Positions 1 to 11,655 of a stretch of 64,000 nt of DNA are shown here, one piece after another; the stretch's first letter is position 1, and each line of letters starts with the position of its first letter. Source of the stretch: Chiridota heheva (taxonomy: Eukaryota > Echinodermata > Holothuroidea > Apodida > Chiridotidae). The stretch is from positions 2,976,501 through 3,040,500 of the forward strand of contig JAIGNY010000703.1 of assembly GCA_020152595.1 (NCBI GenBank). The letters run 5' to 3'. The translations under genes and the position numbers were made by a program. Under the pieces are notes generated by a model. It had not been told where the DNA came from and ran no database searches. It saw only the letters and a program-made list of their open reading frames with translations.

Positions 1-1021
1 AACATCAAAGCACTTTGAAAAGATAATAATCAGGGGAACAGAAAGAATATTAGAACACTCACGTAAAACAGTAAGATACCATCTGGACCGGGTGCTTTAT
101 TTTAAATAAAACCCTTCAACTTCTTAGACACAACATCAACTGAAAAATCAACATACTTAATAGATACTAAAGAGTGCACACTAAGATACTCCACAACATC
201 ATCAGCAAGGGACTCCCTAGTAAAAAAAGATACAAAGTAGTCATTCAAAACCTCAGCCATATACTGTACTACAACTTACAAGCTACAGTCCTTACTTAAA
301 CAAGTTTCACTTCAAAAAATATTCCCATGATTTTCCATGTAAATTTATTTGAAAGTGGCCAAATAAAGAAACAAATCGGTAAATAATTCATGTTGATATA
401 AGATATCAACATGTCTTAAAGTTCAACATGTTTTATGTTTTACTATTTTTTCTTTATTTGCTTCAAATTTTTAAACCTAAATTGTAAGTTAGGCCTACTA
501 CTAGGGCCTACACTTTATTATTTTTGCTGCAAAAGGGTACAGACGTGCATAATCTGTATGGCTATGTTGCACTTGTGCCTGTACTGTGCATAACGATCGC
601 ATGACAAAATATTGTTGGCTGACGTGTACAGAAATACACTCTCTTGAATTTTATACTAGGCCTAGCTAGTAATAATGATAATTTACTCTCTCTGTAACCC
701 CAGCGTTAAGTCACGCCTCATACTAGTTGCGCGAATAAATTTGCTTACCAATTTAAAACTTGACTCTCGTTTGCCATCACTTAAAATTTGGGACTGTTGT
801 AGCACGAACAAGTCGTTGAAATGTTCAAACAGAAAATGACTTCATCTAGAACTAACCACTGGCAGTGACAGACTGAAGTTTTCGCTTGCTTCGCGATGTA
901 CAAAAGTCCAGCGAAAGTGTCCAGGGGATGACATGCAGCCGACAGAATCTTCAACCGGGTGACTTTTTATGACGTCATTTCTCGTCAGGGCAACTTGGAC
1001 ATAAATGTCACACTGAAGTCG
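1..1021. other. No gene seen
   Basis: AT-rich sequence without a convincing exon, apart from the TGACGTCA repeat at 895-985. Short frames have no recognisable domain. Confidence 0.5.
895..985. repeat. Dispersed ~65-bp repeat with TGACGTCA
   Basis: Reverse-complemented, 905-985 reads ATGACGTCATAAAAAGTCAC, CCGGTTGAAGATT and GCATGTCATCC. The same order occurs at 2805-2870 (plus) and partly at 45368-45400 (ATGACGTCATAAAAAGACAC, CCGGTCGA). The shared 8-bp palindrome is a cAMP-response-element consensus. Confidence 0.65.
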
Positions 1022-1033
1022 CAAATGGCTCGT

Positions 1034-1307
1034 ATCTACCTACTGTGGTGTAGCGGCTATCATACCTGTCTACAGACCACGAGGCCCCGGGTTCAAGCCT
1101 GGGGTGGGTAGACACGCCAGTGCACCACAACTGGGTTATCAAAGGCCGTGGACATTGACTTGGTTGTCGATGTTATGTCTGTCCGTACGTCGTACATGTG
1201 TTCTCGTCCGGGTCGTATTAAGCGTTTCGTGATAGCATTTGTACTATCATAACCGAATACGCAGGCGACGACCCCGTCATTGTAATTGTGTGTTCAACTC
1301 TCTCTCT
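1034..1307 (+). mobile_element. tRNA-derived SINE (family S1), complete with 12-bp target duplication
   Basis: The head starts TCTACCTACTGTGGTGTAGC and includes a box A-like GTGGTGTAGCGGCTATCA and box B-like GGGTTCAAGCC. The first 7 bases can pair with GGGTAGA at the end of the head, as in a tRNA acceptor stem. The body ends in a CT microsatellite. CAAATGGCTCGT flanks it exactly at 1022-1033 and 1308-1319. It is about 274 bp long, the same as the copy at 42658-42932. Confidence 0.9.
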
Positions 1308-1319
1308 CAAATGGCTCGT

Positions 1320-2505
1320 CACATAACGATGACCCGCTATGGTTTTGCGTACACCCTGAGGTGACACATCACCTGACTAAAAATTTTTTAAATTTTCCTC
1401 GAAAAAACCTCAAACTTTTGACTTTGTTAATGTCTGAAAGTTTGTTGCCCGGGTCCCACGCACGTAAAATGCTTAACAGTAACACTACGTTAGTCAGTTA
1501 GTTGTATCCATAGGCAGCTAGCTAACTATACAACTGTAAGTGATACTGATAGCTAGTTCTAAATAGCGTTTGTTACACTGATTGTTGTGGAGTCTGAGGT
1601 ACTATTAAATGGATAGGGTATAATCTATTTTGCATGACAGCACTGAATAGGTGGAGTGATTTCATCAGAAACCAAGGTTATAGTGTAATACAATAGCTTC
1701 AAACTTTTAAGTTGTTGAAGGGAAGTAGGTTGGCCAAGTACTCAAGGACTATCTGAGGTCTAACGTTAACCTATTCTTAGGTGAACAGAGTTAATTTAGC
1801 ATTTGTGACTTAAGTTTAAATCCTTGCAGATCATCTAAAATTGAAAAAAATGTTATGGGATATAGTTTTTATTGGGAGCAGGCCTAGGACTACAATCTTG
1901 GACAAAACTCCTGGAACACTTCAGCTTTTTGAGAACTTCATATGTTATAGTGTTATGTTTCTTTAATATTTTTCCTAAAATTGTAACTCCCTATCCCCCC
2001 CTTTCAATGTCGAATTTATTCCTTTCTTAACGTCATTTCCAGGAAAAACAGTAACAATGAAAAACATCACATATTTTCAGTGTTTCAACTAGTTTTGTCC
2101 AAGACTGTAGGTCCGATAAACAATCCCTAGTAGGCCTACTGTTTCTTTCATCGTTTATGTTAGTAAGAAAGTGGCAGTAGTTGTCAGACTTTGGGCGTAG
2201 GACTAAGTTAAAGTATAAGAGACAGCGAAGGTCACTTTAGGCTAAGGCTGGGCCACTGACATGTTGACAAGAGAATATTTTTCAAATTGCTTCCAAACAT
2301 TGGTGAGACCAAATTATGTAGGATAAGTTTAATTCAAAAGTCACGATGTGAAAGTCCGGATAAAATCCAATCAATCTGCTTTGCATTTGTCACTGTTTCT
2401 TCTGGAAATAAATGCTTTTAGAAAAAATCCCCGAAACATGTCTCACATGTCAGCATGTTACTTTAACTTCAACTTCAAGTCTGTATGGAAGCATATGCCG
2501 GTAAA
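1320..2505. other. No gene seen
   Basis: Non-coding AT-rich DNA between the S1 SINE and the CpG-rich short repeat. No domain or splice-bounded frame was noticed. Confidence 0.5.
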
Positions 2506-2510
2506 TATTT

Positions 2511-2596
2511 AGGTCGCGACGTAAATATGATTACGACGCGACGTAATTTCAATTACGACGCGACGTATTCCAATTACGATGCGACGTAATTCCGAG
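2511..2596. repeat. Short CpG-rich tandem repeat (~21-22 bp, about 3.5 copies)
   Basis: ATTACGACGCGACGTAAT-type units repeat with TTCA or TCCA spacers. Each unit is a near-palindrome, and CpG density is far above the surroundings. Confidence 0.8.
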
Positions 2597-2873
2597 GTTT
2601 TGATTGACATATGCATCCATAAGTCTGCGAGTTCGACCAGAGAAAGGGCTAATAAAAATATTTTCGAGAGGTCCCATTTCACGGGACAGGTAGCTGGGAA
2701 GTTGCTCGCAAGTGACCACAGACCCACGTGTGCGATATTCATTCTGTCATTGTCGAGTATCATCAAAAATATTACGTCATTGTTCTAAAAGCGTCTACTC
2801 TGCTATGACGTCATACAAAGACACCCGGTTGAAGATTAAGACTGTCATCTGCGGATGACATGCACAGACCACA

Positions 2874-3485
2874 GGTAGCACGAAACTAAATATTTGCCCC
2901 ATTATAGCCTATAATGAAAGAGTAAAGTTCGGGTCCTTTTTGTACCAGAATGTTACAGATTTGGTATCTTTTGTGATGTTTTCCAAAACGTACCATCTAA
3001 TATCTCTCGGATGAGTGTTCTTTCAATAGGGGTCACCAGAGGTTTTGGCGCTTTTTTATTTTTTTGCTGAAGTAAAGGTGTTATACACCCTCATTAAATC
3101 ACTTAAATTTTGGCATCGGTCCATAGTAAAATAATTCCCCAGAAAACTTTTACTGAAACAAATTTCAAATTTGCATATCCAAACTTGACGATATCTGTTT
3201 CAGAAAAAGTTTTATGGGGACTTAATTTACCATGGGCCCCATATCAAAATTTGAGTCATTCGGTGGGGATGCACAACGCCCTTTCTGCTTTTCACTTCAG
3301 CCTCAAAAACAGTTCCAACACCTCTGGTAACCCCTATTGGAAGTTCATTCAAAGATATTATGTAGTACTTTTCGAAAAACATCACGACATATCCCATATT
3401 TTTCAAGTTCTGGTACGAAAAGGACCCTGAACTCAACTCGTTCATTATAGTCTTCAATGGGGCAAATAATCAGTAACGTGCTACC
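2874..3485. mobile_element. Foldback MITE (family G), 612 bp
   Basis: Long inverted repeats of about 200 bp: GGTAGCACGAAACTAAATAT on the left and, inverted on the right, GGTAGCACGTTACTGATTAT, both continuing through TTTGTACCAGAATG or close variants to CAATAGGGGTCACCAGAGGT. A related copy is at 46700-47123. No matching flanks were found. The small frames inside are by-products of the inverted repeat. Confidence 0.8.
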
Positions 3486-3489
3486 GTCA

Positions 3490-4685
3490 AACAATCAACA
3501 TACAAATCACGTGGTAAGTCATATTTTCAACTATTTTGCAGACTTGAAAAATTGCAGAATTAAATTTTGTCAGTGACCAAACATAAACAATATAGGCCGG
3601 GTGGAAATTCAAAGAAATACATTAGATTTTAAAAAGCACTGTCCCCGTAAAGTATGTCCCAACCCCAACCCCAACCCCTCTTTTTACACACACACACTTT
3701 TAAAGGACAAATAATACGACCCTGATAAAGATGGTATGTAATAAAGTCCTTCAACTTTAAAGTTCCCGAGAAGCCAGTAGAAAATGGGTCCTGCTCACTC
3801 TTCCTACCCGTGTCCCCCTCTGCCTCACCACCAAACATAATAGTATTCTAAACATAAAAGTGAATTGTTGGCCCATTCGGGGCTTTCGTGTAGTTGGAAT
3901 TTTACCATTTACATTTTAACGAAGATTAGGTGGGTTTGTACGTACGTTTGTCTTCTTTAAAATGTAGATTTGTTTGGTCCCCACAAACTCAAGGGGTTGA
4001 TATCAAATGTAATTCTCCCCTGCTCCCTGGAGAGTACGTTGGCCACGCAAATTTTTCCTAATTTAGATTACATATCCTGACCTGATTAAATTCTAACATA
4101 ATCAGATCATGTTAGATAAGCAGGGAACAAGTTTCACAACATTCAGGCAAGATCAGTGAATATGTTTTGGTCAAAGAGCAGTAAAAAGAGTCATGAAATC
4201 TCATGTGAAGTTTATGAGGATGTGCTCGACTGTCAAAAGATGTCTGGGAACAAGAACAAATAATTGAAATGCCTCTTATCAGGGATGTTCCAGAATAGGC
4301 TCCTAACTTCGAAGAGTGGAATCCATTTTTTACAGTCAGAAAATACTTTGATGAGTTCAAAATATGGAATAAAATGAAAATGCTTTTCAAGACTTGGGTC
4401 CGACTAAAATGTTCTCTTACACTGAAAAGGTGAGATAGATTTTTTGCTCTTCTTCTACTAGATCTGTCTGGGAAAATCTCAAATGCAAAAAAGGGGAATT
4501 TGTCCAACATGCGAGGGAGATTTATTCTGGATTCTCTAGAATATTCAAACACACTTTTCATACATGTGATAGTAATGATAAGTTGTTCATTATGAAGCGT
4601 AATTATTTTTAATAAATGTTTCAGTAATTTTCGACAAAATAAGTTTTAAAAATTATACCTGCATTATTGATAAATTCTGATGACT
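3490..4685. other. No gene seen
   Basis: A 149-codon minus-strand frame at 4112-4561 lacks any recognisable domain and has non-coding-like composition. A short CCCCAACCCCAACCCC run and CA repeat lie at 3660-3700. Confidence 0.45.
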
Positions 4686-4959
4686 TAGTTTGTTTGTTTG
4701 TTTGATGAGGTCTTAACGGCACCACGACAACGAAGGTCAAATTGTGCCTGAGAGGTCAGATCATTTTAGAGGTAGTAAGGAAAGAGACCAGGGGAAGAAT
4801 GAGAGAAATTCAAGAACAAAAGCCAGAAAGCTGTGATCGAGAGAGGAGGTGCATGGGTAAAACTAAAAACAAAGTAGAGAGGGGGTGGAAGAGGAGAGTT
4901 AAATATGGTTGTAGAGGGATGCATGCTGAAGGAAGGAGACTATTTTATCTGGAGGATTT

Positions 4960-5200
4960 TTTTGGAAGAACTCAGCAATTGAGTTGTGGGGAGCGAGAGA
5001 AGCTCTGGGAAGGTTGTACAGGGGCAAGCAAGGAGAACGTGTTGGATTGTGAGGATGCAGTGGCAATTGTTACAGAGGGGTTGGGGAACCAATAAGGAGG
5101 TGGGAGTGAGTGAGGTGGGTGTGACCAATTCTAAGACGGGTAATATGAACGTTGTCGATACGAGAAAGGTTGTTGATGGTGGATTTGATCGGGATTGTGG
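4960..5200 (-). pseudogene. LINE ORF2, C-terminal CCHC motif
   Basis: Downstream of RNase H, the minus strand reads RIGHTHLTHSHLL and then CNNCHCILTIQHVLLACP, the Cys-X2-Cys...His-X4-Cys finger common at the end of I- and Jockey-group ORF2 proteins. One stop or frame change interrupts it just before the first Cys in this copy. The same motif recurs in the copies at 34618, 50255 and 59955, which supports it as a real part of the family. Confidence 0.8.
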
Positions 5201-5329
5201 GCTGGATAACATGGAGTTTGTTATCAATTTGGAAGTTCCATAAGGTTTGCCAGCGGTCACGAACAAGAGAAGCGATAAGCGGTTTGATGTCAGAGAGGGT
5301 TTGGGGGAAAGGGGAAGGGAGGAGGTTAA

Positions 5330-5720
5330 GGGCAAGCTTAGCGGCTGTATCAGCCCTGTCATTGCCAGGGATGCCAACATGGCTGGGTATCCAGAAGAAA
5401 AGAACACTTTTCCTGCAGAGGGTGGGAGAAAAGAGTTTCCGGAGGAGGAGGTGGCAGGTGAGGTTATCCCATTTAAGATTGAGTAATGAAGTAAGAACAG
5501 CCTTAGAGTCAGAGAAAATGGCAAAGTGACTAAGAGGAGAGTACTCAATAAAGTTGAGATCGAGGAGAATGGCCTTAGCCTCGGCTGAAAAGATGGATGA
5601 GTGGTCAGGAAGTCTGCTACTGAGGGTGATGTCTTGGATGATGGCAGCAGCAGCTGTCTTGTTGCCTTCCTTGGAGCCATCAGTATAGATGGAGGTGTAA
5701 TTTGAGAGTTGGTCTTTGAT
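5330..5720 (-). pseudogene. LINE ORF2, RNase H domain
   Basis: One minus-strand frame without an ATG reads YTDGSKEGNKTAAAAII (Asp), IFSAEAKAILLDLNFIE (Glu), FAIFSDSKAVLTSLL (Asp) and FWIPSHVGIPGNDRAD (His and Asp). These are the RNase H catalytic positions, and they read through without interruption. The enzyme would remove the RNA strand of the element's own hybrid. The longer overlapping frame at 4940-5680 is an out-of-phase shadow. Confidence 0.88.
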
Positions 5721-6181
5721 TTGGTTGTGGAGATTGATGAAGAGATTAGGGTGAGTTTGAGTTTTGTTATAAGTGGAGAGGTCTAGGTGGACAGAAGGAA
5801 GGGGAGTGGCCCAAGGCGGAAAAGTGGGCCAGGAATAGGTGCCGAGAGTGGCGGGGTTGATGCCAAGTCGAAAGAGGTCTGATTTAATGCGTAAGCTGAA
5901 GGGGGGCGATAGGGTTTTAGTCCTATCAAAGAGGGAGGAGAAATTGGGGTACCTAATGAGGTTGTAAACAGGGTTCTGGGTGTTGGTGAGGACTCTAAAA
6001 GCATAGGAGAGGCTAAGCTTTTACATCTAAGTAGAAAGGGGGTTCGTTGGCTTCAACATGAAGGCTAGTGATTGGGGAGGTCCTGTAGGCTCCTAGACAA
6101 AGCCTGAGGGCTTCATTTTGGATGGTGTTAATGTGGTTGAGGTATGAGTTGTGAGCGACACAGTAAACAATATTGCCATAG

Positions 6182-7451
6182 TCAAGCTTGGCACGAATGG
6201 TGAGCCTGAAAATTTTGAGGAGAGCATATGGTTCGCTCCCCAAGTAGTGTTGGAGAGCAGTCGGAGGATGTTGAGGAGCTATTGCATTTTAGTTTCAGGT
6301 TGGTGATGTGTGGCTTGTAGGTGAGCTTGGGGTCTAGAGTTAGACCAAGGAACTTTGTGTTTTCAACTTTAGGGATGCGATTCCCATTGAGCACAAAGTT
6401 CAGGTTGGGGTGGAGGTTGTTGAAATGACAAAAGTGCATGCAGACTGTCTTGTCTTTGGAGAATCTAAAACCGTAATTGTTGCTCCAGACTTGCAGCTGA
6501 TTGAGGCTGGTTTGGAGCCTATTTTCAACAATAGGAAAGCTAGGGGAGGAGTAGAAGATGGTGAAGTCATCCACGTAGAGGGTACGTTTGATGCTGGGGC
6601 CAAGGTCATTCCCGATGTCATTAATGCTCAGGTTGAAGAGAGTGGGGGAGAGGATGCTGCCTTGGGGACGCCCTCTTCTTGGGGTACGGCTTGGAGAGGG
6701 TGTGGCCAATACGAACTTGGAACTGCCTGGGTGAGAGGAAGTTTTGAATAAAGATGGGGAGGTGGCCTCTGAGGCCAATGGTGTGAAGTTTCCGGGTAAT
6801 GCCGTATTTCCAAGTAGTGTCGAAAGCTTTCTCGAGGTCAAAAAATATGGCAATGAGGTGTTCCTTTTTTGCAAAGGATTCCCGGATAGCGGTGTCAAGC
6901 GTAATTAACTGGTCTAGGGTATTGCGACGTTTTCGGAAGCCGCTTTGGTGAGGAGAGAGGATTCTGTTGGTCTCGAGGAACCAGTTTAGTCTCTGATTAA
7001 TGATCTTTTCCATAATTTTACAGAGACAGCAAGTAAGGGCGATGGGTCGGTAGCTGGTGGGGTCGATGCTATCCTTCCCCGGTTTAAGGACGGGGATGAC
7101 AATAGCTGTCCTCCAGATAGGGGGAAAGGAGTGTGAGGACCAAATGTGGTTGAAGATGGTGAGTAGGGTAGTGGTGGCCTTGATGGGGAGGTGTTTCAGA
7201 AACTGATAGGGGATGTTATCTGGGCCCTTGAGGTGCAGCCAGCGTCGCTGATGGCTTGGTTTAATTAAGAAAGGGTGAGAGGGTGTTGTAGCTTTCGGAG
7301 TTGTCAGAGGGAAAAGTGATTCTCCGGGCTTCATCGCAAGCTTTTTTGATTTTGAAAGCATTGGAGTAGTTGGTCGAGGACGAGATGTTGCTGAAAGAGG
7401 CGGCGAGGTGGTCAACGATGTCTTTTTGCGGTGAGAAGGTCTCCATTCCAA
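6182..7451 (-). pseudogene. LINE ORF2, reverse transcriptase domain (frameshifted)
   Basis: Two overlapping minus-strand frames carry one RT. The first (7451-6621) has KGPDNIPYQFLK, TAIVIPVLKPGKD, SYRPIALTCCLCKIMEKII, HQSGFRKRRNT and FFDLEKAFDTTW (first catalytic Asp). The second (6898-6182) has RPQGSILSPTLFNLSIND, YVDDFTIFYSS (catalytic Asp pair) and NTKFLGLTLDPKLTY. The break between them is near 6660-6720. All fingers-palm motifs are present but not in one frame, so no active enzyme is made from this copy. Confidence 0.9.
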
Positions 7452-7799
7452 GAGAGATGGGAGATGGAAGATTTGCCTACTCTGCCGTGGAAGCTGTTAA
7501 CCATTCTCCAAATCTTCTTAGTGGGGTGTTGGTGGTGAGAGAAGAGATAAAGTTGTTCCAAGTGTTGGTTTTACTGTCCTTGATAGTGCGTCTGGCCTTG
7601 GCACGGCGGATGCGAAAGAGGTTAAGGTTATGGGTGGTCGGGTTAGTTTTAAAGTTCTTGAGGGCTCTTTTCCTGTTCTTGATGGCGGTTTTGCAGTCAT
7701 CTGAGAACCAGGGGTTGGGGATGATTTGGGGTTTGGAGGTTTTGGGAATTGAGCAGGTGGCGATGTTGATAAGGATATTACTGAAGTTAGACATGGGAT

Positions 7800-8446
7800 C
7801 CTCATCCTCGAGAAGATGGGGGAGAGGTGTGAGTCACAGAGGGTTTCAAAAAGGGACCAGTCAGCCTTGTCGAGGTTCCAATTGGGGGTGTGCTCAGTGG
7901 GGATTTGAAGATTGGAGTGTATAAGAAGAGGGTAATGATCACTACCACAGAGGTCAGCAGTGACTTTCCAACTAAAATCAGGGAGGAGGTTAGGGGAACA
8001 GATAGACAGGTCAATACAGGTGAGAGAGCCTGTGGCAGGATGAAGGTAGGTCGGGGAGTTAGTGTTCAGTAAGGACAGGCTGTGCTGACGGAGAGCGTTT
8101 TCGATGAACTTGCCTCTAGGGGTGGTGGTATTAGAGCCCCACAGAGGGTTGTGAGCGTTGAAGTCACCAAGAAGGATGAAGGGGGTGGGAAGCTGAGAGA
8201 TGAGGTTGTTAAGGCTGGTTGGTTGAATGTTGGTGTTGGGAGGGAGATAGATATTGCAGAGAGTGAAAGTTTTGTGGAGGAAGATAGAAATACAGATGGC
8301 CTGAAGGTCGGTGTGCACACGAACAGGGCTGTGTGGGATATCGTGTCTAACGAGAATGGAGACGCCACCACAGGCCCTGTCAGCATCCACTTGATGTTTG
8401 TGATAGCAAGCAAAGTTGTTAAGGAGTAATGGTCGGTGGTTTTCAA
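7800..8446 (-). pseudogene. LINE ORF2, apurinic endonuclease domain
   Basis: The minus-strand frame beginning at 8390 carries the exonuclease-endonuclease-phosphatase motifs in order: GGVSILVRHDI, the CNIYLPPN strand, LLGDFNAHNPLWGS (catalytic Asp and Asn), TCIDLSICS and GSDHYPLLI (catalytic Asp-His). This domain nicks target DNA to prime reverse transcription. The true N-terminus and start codon are unclear, and the frame is lost near 7750. Confidence 0.88.
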
Positions 8447-8760
8447 GAAAGTTTCTTGTAGGCAGAAGACGACGGGTTGAAGGTGGAGGCCAGAAGGTCG
8501 ATTTCTTCAGAATTGGCCTTAAGGCTCCTAATGTTCCATTGTATGATGTTGTGGGTGTTATTGTAATTGTTTGTGGTGTATGCCATAAAGGAGGCGGGGG
8601 GTTATCTGGAGGAAGATCTGCTGGGTCTGAGTTCGCTTGTTTGTTCTTTGGATCTGTTTCTTTGGGAGCGATTGTTTTTGAAAATTGGACGAGAAGTATG
8701 ATCGGTGTGTTCGGTAATCGAACAATCCATACTCTCTTCAGTGTGGGTTTGGGAGGTGGG

Positions 8761-8865
8761 TTGTTTGTTGATTGGTTGTTTGTTGATTGGTTGTTTGTTG
8801 ATTGGTTGTTTGTTGATTGGTTGTTTGTTGATTGGTTGTTTGTTGATTGGTTGTTTGTTGATTGG
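8761..8865. repeat. 15-bp tandem repeat inside LINE ORF1 region
   Basis: Seven consecutive copies of TTGTTTGTTGATTGG (plus-strand view) lie in the ORF1 remnant. The unit length is a multiple of three, so it expands without a frameshift. The related copy at 18966-20770 lacks the expansion at the same place. Confidence 0.9.
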
Positions 8866-9760
8866 TTGTTTTTTGGTTGGTTGATTTGTTGGTTGTTTGC
8901 TTGGCTGGTTTTAGCTTGATGTATGAAGGTATTAGTGGAGTTGGTGTAGGGGGCGGTAGGGGCTTTAGAGTAGGAAGGGGGTTGAGGAGAGAAGTGGTGG
9001 TGGAGGTGGTGTGGGTATTGGGTGTGATTGGGTTGTTGGAAATGGTGATGGGCTTAGGACTAGGTAAGAAGAGCCAGGTGAGGTCGGTTTGGGCATGGGA
9101 GTTAGTTTTTGTTGTGTTAGTTGTGTTTGGGGGGGCGGAGTTAGAGGAGACTACGTTTGAGTAGGAAGGCTTGGAGTTAAGGGAGTTAAGAGCTCCTTTA
9201 CCAGGGCCTTAATCCTCCTTCACATAGTGTGGGGTTAGGGATGGGGGGAAGGGGGATATGATTCCATACTTTTCCTTTACAATGGAAGAGAGCCAGTGTT
9301 TTTCAAAACCATATGCATTCTTTTTAATTCTGTCGGAAAGTGGGGGGAACAAGTCCCCTGCCCCAGTCCCCCTTTCTCCCGAGAATCACGGCCATACATG
9401 ATAGACACAATACATAACTGACTAATAAAGGAATCATCTGGAAAATGACAGCAACTTTTACAGCCATTATTATTATATATTGTTCTTTTCAAATTGTACA
9501 TTATTTGCACAATATTACCTTTTGTTTCATAACTATAATTATTATTATTTTTTTGCTATACTTCATAACACCCTAAATGACATTATTATCTATCGGAAAA
9601 GAAGATTTGGATACACAAAGCTACAACAAAACATAATACAAACTATCAAATATTGCAACTTCCCTTCATAAAGAGAGGAGACAAGGACTTAAAATGGTAG
9701 ATGACAACTTAAAGCAACATTAGCTAGATTATTTTATAATCTATAGCTTATAATGATTAA

Positions 9761-10454
9761 AGGAATTGAAAAAAAATAAAATGCTGAGGAAAACATTCAA
9801 AAATTTTATTTCGTTAAGGAGAAATTCAAGTTCAAAGCTCTACTATTTGTGTAGAAACGACTAACAGACTAAAATTCCTGACAAAAAAATGGCACAAAAC
9901 GCTAGAGATTCATGTCTTATTCAAATAGCGTCTCTCCTTCACATAAATTTACAAGCGCATACGACCCACAACCCTCCCTTGTCTTTTTTATAAGTTGGCT
10001 GCAAAAATGTCAATGTTAGGGAAGGCAGGGGTTTGTGTCATTTAATTTGTCAGGGATTGTAGTTGTGACATCATGACCTCAGATTCCTCCAGGTCTTTAT
10101 GCATTTTATCATGTCTTTTCCTGAGATTTTTGGCTTTAAAACCATTGGATATTACAGGAAAGTAGTAAATTTACCACCTGAAGAAAGTTTAAGGAAAAAT
10201 AATTCAAATAGTAAAAAAAAGTTATATCAATTTTCTTCAAACTACTTTAACAATTGTTAAGAATGTCAGGATGAGGTTGCCAACCTTCCACAGTAAACTT
10301 TCTACATCAGTCAATTCAACACAAATAAGACAGAAGCTTAAACTTGAATATCTCCTTGACAGAATAAGATATTGAAGTGGTTTTTTCACAACTTTGTTTC
10401 TATTAAATTCCTCTTTCATATAAGATGAACTTGATTGACCCGTGAACTAATCCT
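9761..10454. mobile_element. TTAA-flanked MITE (family T), copy 1
   Basis: It is bounded by TTAA on both sides (9757-9760 and 10455-10458). The right end inverted reads AGGATTAGTTCACGGGTCAA; the left end begins AGGAATTGAA. The interior shares ACCACCTGAAGAAAGTTT and GAAATTCAAGTTCAAAG with the other copies. TTAA duplications are typical of piggyBac-type transposition. Confidence 0.72.
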
Positions 10455-10459
10455 TTAAA

Positions 10460-11499
10460 CAAGGATCAACCATCTTACAACTTTCTCCAAAATGGACCAT
10501 TCTATGCATGAACATATTCAAATCTGTGACATTTTACTGCCAAAAACATTCCCAAAAGAACTTAGTCCCCTCTCAAAAAGAGTATTTTTAGTCTTGGTTT
10601 ATTTCCCAGTATATTTTTGGTAGGGGACAACTTTCTTTGTTTATCCACGGGTAATTTAAATGGATACATATGAATAAGCATAAATATATGTAATGCATAA
10701 TCATACTGAATAAATCTGCATACTTTACTCAAATATTGATACATATTTATATATACATGAACCATTTACATCATTTTTAAGTGGGTCTTACATGGAGTAT
10801 ATCACATTTTAAGAACAAAACTTAGATTTTTGGACATTCTTCAGCTACTACACAAAAAATATCACATGTATAAAGAAATCTTGAAACTTTACTCACCCAC
10901 TTCTAAAAATGTAATGTGTTATCAAAATGATTAATTTATACGCCAAACTTGAAATAGCATGTATAGGGGTACTTAAGGTGTTAGGCTGCATACTATGTGG
11001 ATTTTTCTTTCTCAAAAACTTTCTATACCCTCATCACCATACTCTTTACCAATTGCAAGAAAAATTCCTTTGAAATCTATTCATTGCAAACATGTTGCTC
11101 TGTAGGAGCAAAAAGGGGAAAATTATCAAGTCTTAATCTTAAATTCTGCTATACAATACCTGTACTTCCTTTTGGAAACAAAAGATACTAAGCTTTCATG
11201 TAAATACTACATAAGATGTGGGTATAAGGGCCAGAGTAAGTTACTTGTAACTATTTTGATTGGTTCAGAAACAAAGGATCATGCAGGTTACAAAGTTGTC
11301 CTCACGTATACCAAATATGTTACCGTTACAAATCTTTTGCATGCTTCACAATGTTTCAAGTACGAGGTTTTAGGATTAGTTTAGACATCTACACTGTATG
11401 ATAGAGGGTTACATATATAAACAGAAAATGTGGAAGAAAATATTTCAATATCTAGTTCCATCCAGGAGAATAATAACAATTTTTCAAGGTATACGGCTG
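10460..11499. other. No gene seen
   Basis: AT-rich DNA between the family T MITE and the S3 SINE. The small frames at 10997-11384 have no recognisable features. Confidence 0.5.
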
Positions 11500-11655
11500 T
11501 GTAGAGCTAACCTACTGGTTAACTCAATTGGTAGAGCACCCATTATCAGCTAGCAGGTCATGGGTTCCTTTCCAAGCCAGGTCATACCAAAGACTCTAAA
11601 AAGGCTTGTGCGCCATATGTTGGCTGCAGCTTTGAGCCTCCAAAGCTTCCACTGT
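11500..11655 (+). mobile_element. SINE-like element with tRNA-like head (family S3)
   Basis: TTAACTCAATTGGTAGAGCA is a good D-arm/box A and ATGGGTTCCTTTCC is a worn box B, about 35 bases apart as in tRNA. The element runs to ACTGTAAAGCGCTTTGAGTA, a 3' end of the kind found on many animal SINEs and LINEs. That end is the seed of the 24-bp array that follows directly. Confidence 0.65.

Larger units (their letters stand above)
4690..9230 (-). mobile_element. I-like non-LTR retrotransposon, near-complete copy with broken frames
   Basis: This is the longest LINE in the window, read on the minus strand. From the 5' side (high coordinates) it holds a low-complexity ORF1 remnant (about 8600-9200), an AP endonuclease domain, reverse transcriptase, RNase H, a C-terminal CCHC motif, and a 3' tail ending CGGCACCACGACAACG-type sequence (plus-strand view) followed by TTTG repeats at 4690-4705. 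The combination of endonuclease, RT and RNase H places it in the I/Nimb/Tad-like group of LINEs. The coding frame shifts several times (near 7750, 7450, 6700, 6240 and 6015), so it is dead. The ORF1 5' part is missing. Confidence 0.9.

Noticed and set aside
3655-3680. Telomere-like CCCCAA repeat
   Set aside because: Only about three units and not an animal telomere sequence; simple low complexity.
4112-4561. 149-codon minus-strand frame
   Set aside because: No domain, no splice context, and composition like surrounding non-coding DNA; kept only as a note.
4940-5680. 246-codon minus-strand frame as a serine/proline-rich protein
   Set aside because: It is an out-of-phase shadow. The neighbouring frame carries the intact RNase H motifs YTDGS, AEAKAI, FSDSKA and WIPSHVGIPGNDRAD.
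8416-9164. Plus-strand frames of 167 and 100 codons with FVDWL repeats
   Set aside because: They are antisense to LINE ORF1 and reflect its low-complexity 15-bp repeats.
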